NCBI GenBank assembly: GCA_963921425.1
Contig: OY992840.1
Location: forward strand, 18,702,621 to 18,766,620
Length of the DNA: 64,000 nucleotides
Source: Dryas octopetala
Lineage: Eukaryota; Streptophyta; Magnoliopsida; Rosales; Rosaceae
Direction of reading: 5' to 3'
In this document: positions 26,124 to 35,300 of the stretch, piece after piece
Layout: each line of letters begins with the position of its first letter
How positions within the stretch are numbered: the first letter of the stretch is position 1
The notes under the pieces: model-generated
What the model saw: only the letters and a program-made list of their open reading frames with translations
Told to the model about the DNA's origin: nothing
Database searches by the model: none
Position numbers and translations under genes: made by a program

Positions 26124-27202
26124 ATGGCAGAATCTGTAGCATTTCCAATGAATGTTGGAGATAGCCTGTACAGCTATAGCAAAAACTCCGCTTTTCAGGT
26201 GCAACATCTCTGATCTCACTCTTATTTATCACAGTACGTATTTTCTCAATACTTTACATTGGTGAGGATCAATGATAAAAGTAACTCAAGCTTTTTCTTC
26301 TGTTTTTTTTTTTTTTTTTGGGTAGAGAAAAGCTATAGATGCTGTCAAGGAACTGATCAAAGAGGCCGTTTTTGAAAAGCTTGATATCAAAATCTTCTCT
26401 TTTTCAAACACCTTCAGAGTTACAGATTTAGGCTGTGCTGCTGGGCCTAACACATTCGTAGCAGTGCAAAACATACTTGATGCTCTGGAGCACAAGTATC
26501 GAAGCCAAGAAAAAGGAGTACACAATTCTGATCAGCTCCCTGAATTTCAAGTTTTTTTTCAGTGATCAAACCTCAAATGATTTGAATGAACTCTTCCGGT
26601 CCCTCCCTCCAGTCAAGGGATACCATGCAGTTGGTGTGCCGGGTTCTTTTTATTCTCGCTTATTTCCAAAGCCTTTCTTCACTTTGTCTACTCTTCATAT
26701 TCTCTCCATAAAGTGCCAAAAGAGGTGGAGGACATGAACTCTCCTGCTTGGAACAAAGGGAGGATTCATTACTCGAAATCTGCAGACCAAGTTGTGAAGG
26801 CATATGCAGCTCAATATGCCAAGGACATGGAGTGCTTTCTAAATGCTAGAGCACAAGAGATTGTGTGTGGAGGGTTGATGGCCTTTATTGTCCCGGGCCG
26901 CTCCAATGGAACCCCTCATGCACAAACTTTTGTCAACATGGCAATAGACCTCTTTGGATCCTGCCTCATGGACTTGGCCAACAAGGTATGCATGAAATTA
27001 ATTCTCAGCTCCTCAATGTTGATTCCTTTTTGGGCATAAAGCACAACACCAGAAGATCTGTAACATGTTTTTTTAACAATTCAAAAGAAAGAAAAAACAG
27101 TATTTGTAAATTTCTTGAAGTTAAAGATAAGAAGCTTAGTCCATCTGATCATAATTCCCTCTATATTACAAACTTGGGCATGAACTCAAATCTTATGAAT
27201 AT
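26124..27202 (+). pseudogene. SABATH-8: inverted recent relative of SABATH-1, broken and lacking its last exon
   Basis: Exon 1 (26124-26198, MAESVAFPMNVGDSLYSYSK) and most of intron 1 look identical to SABATH-1, including 35 bp upstream of the ATG, apart from the length of a T run. The middle exon (26326-26985) diverges clearly. It has an extra T in a T run at about 26552-26560, which shifts the frame and soon gives a stop; a one-base loss at about 26668 (LFPKP), which restores it; and an in-frame 9-bp loss that removes the pocket around the expected LQCLSK. The SAM loop reads VTDLGCAAGPNTF. After the donor at 26986 only intron sequence follows, up to the retrotransposon at 27203. No matching last exon lies on this strand beyond it. 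Confidence 0.9.
27198..27202. repeat. Target site duplication, left copy (AATAT)
   Basis: AATAT precedes the TG of the left LTR. The matching copy is at 39379-39383, just after the right LTR. A 5-bp duplication is normal for Ty3/gypsy integration. Confidence 0.95.
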
Positions 27203-28256
27203 TGTTGATGCAAATTCTCGTAAGGTAGATGCAACAACTTAGATATGCTGATCTGGCTGATCAAGTGCTTCGCTGGATGATGAAGTGGATGCTGATTGAG
27301 ATCTTCCTGTAGACAAAAACAAGATCAAAGGAGATGGACCGGTGTGGTACCAGCCAAACACACTCCGATGATGAAATCAGTGGTGGTGTTTGATGGTGGA
27401 TGAGGAAGAACAAAGGAAGAACTTGGGAGAATGGGAAGAACAAGGCAAATGTTCTGGGTTATTCTCAGCAAGTTGGGTAGGCTCTTTCTTGGATGGAAAT
27501 ACAAAGTGTTTAGCGTGTGTATTGATAGATTGCTAGCTGCTTCATTTTGTGCATATGTGGTGCCTTATATAGGCAAAGGAAAACTTAATGAATAAGTTAC
27601 CTGCATGTGAATGAATGGTTGCCAGAGACCCACGCACCTGGTCAGACCTAGTTGCATGCTCAGCTGCTTGCTTCCTCAGCATTGAATGCTGCATTGAATG
27701 CAAGGTTGGAAGGTGCAGGCAAACTGTCCAGCAGTCATGAATGCAAGCCTGATATTCTGTCTGTCAGAAGATTGTGTCAGGTGCATTCAAGTGTGGCGGT
27801 TCGTCCCATCGTGATCTTCCTGGGAATGGCGGCGGAGAGCCGAGCCGAGCCGATACGAACACATGTTTTCATGTGAAGACACGAAGTCCATGTGTGGTCG
27901 GATCGGGCATGGGATTCCAGGCCGAGCCGGTCCCATAGACTGGGGGTCTTTCCGAGCTCTAACTGGTCGACGCCAGAACCCGAAAAGAGGCCATCTCCTG
28001 TGCCGAGCCGAGCCGGACCGGGATGATCGTGGGAAGATGGACACTCGATCCCACGGAAGATCATCGGTTCGGCTCGGACCGAACATGGAGGGCCGGCGTG
28101 GAGATCCGGTCTGAGCTGGCAGAGGCGATGCCGAGTGGTGATGACGTGGGGGTCAAAGTTTTGACCACTGAGAGTCAAACTCCGAGGTGGATGTTGACCA
28201 GCCACGTGTCGAGCTGTGATTGGCTGTTCGGATTGATGTGGATTTTCCCACAAACA
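27203..28256 (-). repeat. 3' LTR of the Tat-lineage element
   Basis: 1054 bp, ends TG/CA, same length as the other LTR with a constant offset of 11,122 bp (no gaps). Motifs such as GCCGAGCCGAGCC recur. The neighbouring SABATH-8 intron ends at its left edge. Confidence 0.97.
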
Positions 28257-28900
28257 GGAGTCCCCCAGCTTCCGATCCGAGCGGGCAGTGGTGGATTGGA
28301 AGTTGAAGTGTAATCCCAAAGATGGCGTGTTCGCTTGGTCCGAGCCGAACCCTACAAGCCCATGTTCCCGAAGATCCGAACACAAGACGACTTGTGATTA
28401 GTCAAAATATCTCAGGGACAGGTGAAGAGACGTTTGATTTCTGCATGGGGGAACGTAAGGGTCACCTCGTTATGGGTATTTTTTGAATGCTTGACAGGTG
28501 TCAAGATCTGGCATATGAAGCGCCAGAAATGAAGGGCTGAGATCGGTTTGCATGGGGGTATAAATCATGCCTTTCTCTCTCTTCCCTCTCACTTTCCAAC
28601 TTTTTCAGAAACTCCCACTCTCTCTCTGCAAACTCTTCCCTCCTCCGCCGTGAATTTCCTCCTACCTCCGTCGTTAGTGCAGCAGTTCGGTCACGGTTTC
28701 GGGCAAGCGTAATCATAGACGAAGCCATTCCGAGTGTGTGAGGGGTGGAGGGATTGGCCGGACAAAAACCAGTAAGTGATTCTGTCCATTCTTGAGTTTT
28801 TGTGTTTTTCGGGTTTTTCTGGGTGTGTTCTTGGTGTTCTTGAGAAAAAGAACTTTTTGATCCATAAAGTGAGAGAGAGAAAGTAGAAAAACTGTTAGTA

Positions 28901-31291
28901 ATGTCAGAGACTGATTCGAGTGGTCGGCTCGGATCGGGGGAAGCCTTCGAGGGAGACAGTGGGGCCGAGGTGAGCCGAAGCCCATCTGTGGGTGAGGCCG
29001 AGCCGAGCCGAAGCCCACCTGCGGGTGAGGCGAGTTGGGATGGCTTGTCCGAAGAGTTGGACGAGGCTGGCTCGGCATTGAACCGCAATCCGGGCGGAGA
29101 GCGCCGAGCCCGAGGGGATCAGGAAAACCCCGAGATACTGAGTTCCGACTGGGAACAAGGGACGGTCGAAGGAGGTGACGAAGAACCTCTCGACGTCGAG
29201 CCGATCGCCACCATTCCGAGCAGACTCACCTCGGGCTCGGATGAAAGGGATAGGGGGCACGAGGCGTCGACCTCGGCTCAGGGGGTGACGGGGAGTCCGA
29301 TCGACCCGGACTTCTACGAGGAACTGCCGTGGAAGGCCGATCAGATCCCCAATGAGATGACCGAGTACCATCTCAGGGATTTGAGGAGTAGATACTCAGT
29401 CCCCGACTCCGTGCTGATGAGGTTGCCGACCGAGGGGGAGAAGCCGAGCCGACCCCCGATAGGATGGGTGACCATGTACCCGGAGATGTTTGAGAATGGG
29501 GTTCGGCTCCCCCTGCACACCTTCCTGCAGGACTGGCTCGCGACGATCGGCGCGGCGCCACACCAGCTGAACCCGAACGTATACAGGATCATCCTGTCCA
29601 TGCACATCTTGTGGCACAAAGTGCACAAGTGTGTGCCACACAAGGATATCCTGTTCTGCAATTACGCACTGAGGTCGAAGCAGAGCGAGCTCGGATTCTA
29701 CAACCTCCAGGCGTACTCGGGGCCACTCTTCGGTGGGAATCCCTCCTCCCAGAAGACATGGAAGAAAAGATATTTCTTTGTCTCTGGGGATTGGGAGTTC
29801 GCCGATCCGAACAGAATCACCTCGGCTCGGGTGCCCAGAGCTTTTAGAATTCCAGGTGGGCATTGGGAATTTGGGGCCGGTCCGAGGACAATTTGCATAT
29901 GTCTTGTGATAATTGTATTATATTTTTGTCTAACTCTTTTTGGTTTCGCCTTCGCAGTCAGCTGGGGCAAGTACAAGCTCCGAGGCGAGCTCAAGGACCA
30001 GATCGCCGCGATCAGGGACTCACCAGGAGAGTACTTGTCAACCAAGTTCCTGCTCGGGGAGACTCAGATCCGACAGAGCGGGATCTCCTGGTTTGTGCCC
30101 AGGTGGAATCCTAGAGCCGAGAGGGGAATGGCGCCCACCGAACTGGAGGTTCGCCTTAGGAAGAAAGCGGCTCGGAGCGTCCAGAAGAAGGCAGCGGGGC
30201 GGACCCCTGCCGAGCCGGTCCAGGCTCCTGCCCCGGCGGCAGCTCAGCCTAGATCTCCTGCGCCGAGACCGGTTCGGCAGGCAGAGAAGAGGAAGGCTCC
30301 CCAGGCCGAGGCCCCAGTGGAGAAGAGGGCTCGGGCCGAACCCGGCGGTTCTGGTGCCGGGGCGTCCGGTTCGGCGCCCCTGAAGGCGGTGGAGGTAGTC
30401 CCCGGCCTCGAGCCGTTCGTCACGGGCCTCAAGCGCGTGATGACCGCGAGGGTGCAGGAGGGGCTGTGGGCCGATCATGGCGAGCCGGGCTTCAGCCACC
30501 AGGCTCTGATCGCATCCCGCCAGGCCATGTTGGTAAGTCTCCTTTACTTCGGATTTTGTCTATTCGCTCGGTTCGGAATAATGATGAATTTGTTTCTCTT
30601 GCAGCTCGCCATGAGGCAGTTCGAAGCTGCTAAGGCCGCCGTCGATGCCGAGGCGAAACTGGAGAGGTTTCGGGCACGGGTCGTAGAGCTGAAAGAGAAG
30701 TTGGCCGAGGCCGAGCGGACGGTTAATGCCGAGCGCGAACGGTCGGAGGGTCTGCAATCCAGGCTGGCCAGGAAGGAGGAGGAGGTCGGTCGGCTCGGCA
30801 AGGAGCTTGCCTCCTCGGAGCAAAATGTGGCGGACTTGAGGCATTATGTCGGCGATCTCCAGCGAGACATCGAGGCCGCTGAACGGAGGATCGAGAATGT
30901 CGAACTCCGACGTCGATCTGAAGTGCCGAGCGCCCAGGCACTGGCTGATGCCCATTTTGATGGGTATCAGGAGCTTTTGGAGGCGATCAAATCGAAGAGG
31001 CCGGACTGGGATGTATCATTCCTTGGCGAGTCCGAGGACGACGAAGACACCCAGGGAAGTCAACAGGATGAGCTTCCTCCTCTCGATCGCCAAGTCCGCG
31101 CCGAAGTCGAGCCGACTCCGGAAGATCCTCCACTGCCTGCATATGAGCCGACCCCGATTCCCCCGGTCCCCGAATCCGATCCCAATGCTGAGATGCAGAT
31201 CGGCGGGGTTGAGGTGGTGCAGCTCGGCGAGGAGACGCCCGAGGAGTCTACCGAGCCGATCCAGGAGGGCCCTGCCGAGCGATCTGCATGA
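28901..31291 (+). CDS. Antisense ORF of the retrotransposon (gypsy-type 'Transposase_28'-like protein with coiled coil)
   Basis: A 796-codon open frame lies opposite to gag-pol. The N-terminal third is acidic and disordered. Residues about 145-310 (ELPWKADQIPNEMTEYHLRD, GWVTMYPEMFENGVRLPLH, QDWLATIGAAPHQLNPN) match the plant domain known as putative gypsy-type transposon (Transposase_28). Next comes a Lys/Ala/Pro-rich linker, then a long coiled coil (ARVVELKEKLAEAERTVN onward) and an acidic tail. Intron-like stretches with splice-like borders lie within the open frame. Antisense genes of this kind between pol and the 3' LTR are known in Grande elements of the Tat lineage, but their role is not established. 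It lies between the 3' LTR and the 71-bp repeats. Confidence 0.75.
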   Translation: MSETDSSGRLGSGEAFEGDSGAEVSRSPSVGEAEPSRSPPAGEASWDGLSEELDEAGSALNRNPGGERRARGDQENPEILSSDWEQGTVEGGDEEPLDVEPIATIPSRLTSGSDERDRGHEASTSAQGVTGSPIDPDFYEELPWKADQIPNEMTEYHLRDLRSRYSVPDSVLMRLPTEGEKPSRPPIGWVTMYPEMFENGVRLPLHTFLQDWLATIGAAPHQLNPNVYRIILSMHILWHKVHKCVPHKDILFCNYALRSKQSELGFYNLQAYSGPLFGGNPSSQKTWKKRYFFVSGDWEFADPNRITSARVPRAFRIPGGHWEFGAGPRTICICLVIIVLYFCLTLFGFAFAVSWGKYKLRGELKDQIAAIRDSPGEYLSTKFLLGETQIRQSGISWFVPRWNPRAERGMAPTELEVRLRKKAARSVQKKAAGRTPAEPVQAPAPAAAQPRSPAPRPVRQAEKRKAPQAEAPVEKRARAEPGGSGAGASGSAPLKAVEVVPGLEPFVTGLKRVMTARVQEGLWADHGEPGFSHQALIASRQAMLVSLLYFGFCLFARFGIMMNLFLLQLAMRQFEAAKAAVDAEAKLERFRARVVELKEKLAEAERTVNAERERSEGLQSRLARKEEEVGRLGKELASSEQNVADLRHYVGDLQRDIEAAERRIENVELRRRSEVPSAQALADAHFDGYQELLEAIKSKRPDWDVSFLGESEDDEDTQGSQQDELPPLDRQVRAEVEPTPEDPPLPAYEPTPIPPVPESDPNAEMQIGGVEVVQLGEETPEESTEPIQEGPAERSA

Positions 31292-31838
31292 TAGCATGAT
31301 TTTATGTTGTCTTGTTTTTGTTTTTGTTCCCGAGCCGAAGTGTGGCTCGGGTTTAATTGTTTTTGGAACAATTTGTATTTGGTTTTATGTTGTTTAATTT
31401 TATCAGAATTTTCTTTATATGATACAAGCTGCTGTCAGTTCGGCTCGGAAATTAAGCTAACGACAAAAACTAATAACACATGGAAAAGAAAAATGATAAA
31501 AGTGAAAACATAATAAGAACCAAGACACTTTGAGATCGGCTCGGCATGCCGATTAAAATGAAAATGAATGGTGATGATAAATTAGAACTTGTCTTCGGAT
31601 CAGCTTGATAAGCATAACCAGGATAAGTAAAAATTTAAAAAACCCTAGTCATCTCGGATGGGCTCGGCATACCCATTGAGATATTTAGGAATGCAGGTTT
31701 TTGAGAAAAATATTCAAACCTACTTTCAGATCGGCTCGGCATGCACGATGAAAGTTTTGGTTGGAGTGTATATTTTTCTTTTAGAAATATCCTGTTGAAC
31801 GTTAGGACTGTAGGAAGTCGCTTCGGCTCAGACAGGGA

Positions 31839-32122
31839 TTTTTATAGACCTGATAAGTCTGTACCATGCCGAGCATTGGGCCGAAAGTGGCGCGCTAGTT
31901 CGGCACGGGAGTTTATAGACCTGATGAGTCTGTAATATGCCGAGCATCGGGCCGGAAATGGCGCGCCCGCTCGACACATGAGTTTATAGACCTGATGAGT
32001 CTGTAATATGCCGAGCATCGGGCCGGAAATGGCGCGCCCGCTCGACACATGAGTTTATAGACCTGATGAGTCTGTAATATGCCGAGCATCGGGCCGGAAA
32101 TGGCGCTTCGGCTCGGCACATG
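31839..32122. repeat. 71-bp tandem repeat, four units, inside the retrotransposon
   Basis: Units start at about 31839, 31910, 31981 and 32052, each containing TTTATAGACCTGATGAGTCT and GCCGAGCATCGGGCCGGAAA. The second and third are nearly identical and the first is the most diverged. They lie between pol and the antisense ORF. Tandem repeats in this untranslated region are known for Tat-lineage elements and can seed satellite DNA. Confidence 0.93.
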
Positions 32123-32301
32123 GGTTTAGAATTTTTTCGAAGGAAACACTTAGATCTTTCCTCTTTGTTAGAAGTGTATAGGAGTAGAGTCCCCAGTGTT
32201 TACTTCGAAAAAATAAGAAGAAAAATGAGTAGAAATGTGCTCATCTTTTCATTGATTGGAATGGGTGTTAGGTCGGACAGTCCCCGATCCTAACTACATT
32301 T

Positions 32302-35300
32302 TTACTGGTAATAAGTCTTCAAGTGTTCAGCGTTCCAGCTATGCTTGAGAGGCTTCCCAGCCAGAGTGGCCAAGTTGTAAGTGCCGGGCTTGACTATGCC
32401 CGTGATTCTATATGGTCCGGTCCAGTTCGGATCAAATGAGCTCTCCTTGACGGCAAGGGGATTCTTTTTCATGACGAGGCTGCCCAATCCGAAGCTTCTG
32501 GGTCTGACCCTTTGATTGTAGTATTTGGCCACCCTCTGTTGATAAGCGGCTCGGCAGAGATTGGCGTCGGTTCGCCTCTCCTCGATTATGTCCAGGCCGA
32601 GCCGAAGTCCGGCATCATTGGTCTCGGGATTGTACGTGCCGGTTCGGAATGAAGGAGTCCCCATTTCGACCGGGACGACGGCGTCAGTTCCGAACGCCAA
32701 TGCATAGGGTGTTTCCTTCGTCGAGTTGCGATAGGAAGTTCGATAAGACCAAAGCACCTCTGGCAAGAGTTCAGGCCAATTCCCCTTAGCATTATCAAGC
32801 TTAGTCTTGAGGGTTTTCTTGATGATTTTGTTGATGGCTTCGACCTGTCCGTTCGACTGCGGATGGTAAGGCGCGGTGAAGCGCAAGTTGATGTTCAGAC
32901 GTGAACAAAAACTCCTGAACTTCTTGCAGTCGAACTGCTTGCCATTGTCCGCAATGATGGTGTGCGGCATGCCGAACCGGCAAATGATGTTCTTCCAGAC
33001 GAAGGTCTCCATCCGTTCGGCCGTAGTTGTGGCCAGGGGCTCGGCCTCGGCCCATTTGGTGAAGTAGTCGACTGCTACCACTGCCATGGTGACTTGCCCT
33101 TTAGCCTTCGGCATAGGACCGATCAGATCGAGTCCCCACTGCGCGAACGGCCAGGGGCTGGATATGGAGGTCAGCAATTGGGGAGGTTGATGGGGAACCG
33201 CGGCAAATTGCTGGCATTTGATACAAGCGCGAGACAGATGATCTGCGTCCTTGTTCAGCGTTGGCCAGAAGTAACCCTGTCTGATCGTCTTGTAGGCGAG
33301 GGCTCTTCCTCCCGAGTGGTTTCCGCATATCCCCTCGTGGATTTCTCTCAGCACATCCTGACCTTCTTGGGGAGTGACGCACCGCAAGTAGGGTAGGGAG
33401 AAACTCCTTTTGTAAAGCTGACCGTTGATCATGCTGAACCGAGCCGACCTGGTTTTGATGAGACGTGCTTTGTCCCTCTCCGGGGGGAGAACCCCGGAGA
33501 CCAAGTAGGTGATGATTGAAGTCATCCAGTTCGGCTCGGCCTCGGTTTGCATAACTGCGGCCTCGGTTTCGGCGGTGCTAGGTCTGTCCAGAATTTCGAC
33601 TGGAACATGCCTGGCGGATCCGGTGTCTGTGGCCGAAGCCAGGCGTGCCAAGGCGTCGGCCCTGCAGTTTTCTGCCCTCGGGATTTGTGATATTTTGTAT
33701 TCGCGGAAGTCTCCGAGCAGCAAAAGGGTCTTCTCGAGATAGGCAGTCATGCTGGGCTCCCGAGTCTCATACTCTCCCAAAATCTGATTGACGATTAGCT
33801 GGGAGTCGCTGAAGATGTTTAGTTTGGTCGCGCCGAGCTCCTTTGCCAATCTGAGCCCGGCGATGAGTGCCTCATACTCTGCTTCGTTGTTTGACGCTTG
33901 AAATCTGAAGCGAAGAGCATACTCCATCACAACTTGTTCCGGGGAGATCAGAATAAGCCCGGCTCCGCTTCCCATGGCGTTGGAAGATCCGTCCACATAG
34001 AGGGTCCAGGTGAGGAGATCTACCTGGCCGTGTTCGCCGATTGTGTTTGGATCGGACGCCGATGGCATAGCGTCGGTGCGCGGCGGATCCTCCGTCGAGG
34101 TGGTCGACTCACAGATGAAGTCGGACATGGCTTGACCTTTGATGGCCGTCCTGGGACGGTAGATGATGTCAAACTCGCCGAGCTCGATTGACCATTTGAT
34201 GAGCCGACCCGAAGTCTCGGGTTTTGCTAAGATTTGTCTGAGCGGCTGATCCGTCAAGACAACGATTGAATGAGCCTGGAAGTAGGGTCTCAGCTTCCGA
34301 GCCGAGCTGACCAGGGCGAGAGCCATCTTCTCGAATTTTGGATACCTGGTCTCTGCATCGGCGAGGGCTCGGCTCGTGTAGAAGACGGGGTGTTGTACAC
34401 CGCCGACCTCTCTCACCAAAACCGAGCCGAGAGCTGAGTCTGAAACAGAAAGGTAGAGGAAAAGTTCTTCACCTTCCTCCGGTTTGGATAATATGGGAGG
34501 TTCCCCCATGTGCCTTTTCAGATCTTGAAAGGCCTGCTCACATTGGGGGGTCCATTCTATGCTCTTCCCTGCTCCCCTTAAGGCTTTGAAGAAAGGGAGG
34601 CACCGGTCAGTAGATTTTGAGATGAACCGGTTCAGGGCGGCAACTCTTCCAGTCAGACTCTGGATTTCCTTGCGTGTCCTTGGGGACTTCATGTTGATCA
34701 AAGCCTGGATCTTCTCCGGATTGGCTTCAATCCCCCGTTGGCTGACCAGGTAGCCCAGGAACTTTCCTGACCGAACCCCAAAGACACATTTGGCTGGGTT
34801 CAGACGCATCTGATATTCCTTCAGGACTCCGAACATGTCTGAGAGGTCCCTGACGTGATCGTCCGCCTTGATGCTTTTGACCAGCATGTCATCCACGTAA
34901 ACCTCTACGGATTTGCCGATGGAAGATCTGAACATGTGGTTGACCAGCCTTTGATAGGTGGCTCCGGCGTTCTTGAGGCCGAAGGGCATGACCTTGTAAC
35001 AGTACATGCCGCGATCCGTTATGAAAGATGTGCCTTCCTGGTCGGACTTGTGCATCAGGATCTGGTTGTATCCAGAGTAGGCGTCCATGAAACTGAGGAG
35101 CTGATGTCCTGCTGTTGCATCGACGAGCTGATCTATTCTGGGCAAGGGAAAACTATCCTTGGGACATGCCCTGTTCAGATCGGTGAAGTCCACGCACATC
35201 CTCCACTTCCCGTTGTTCTTTTTCACCATGACCACGTTGGCGAGCCAGTCGGGGTAGTTGACCTCCCGGATGAACCCGTTGTTTTGCAACTTGGTTACCT

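Noticed and set aside
27777-28385. Several ORFs of 80-200 codons in the LTRs (repeated at 38899-39387)
   Set aside because: GC-rich LTR sequence read in various frames. Their identical repetition follows from the LTR pair.
31839-32122. Regularly spaced repeats considered as a CRISPR-like array
   Set aside because: The whole 71-bp unit is repeated without unique spacers, and it lies inside a plant retrotransposon.
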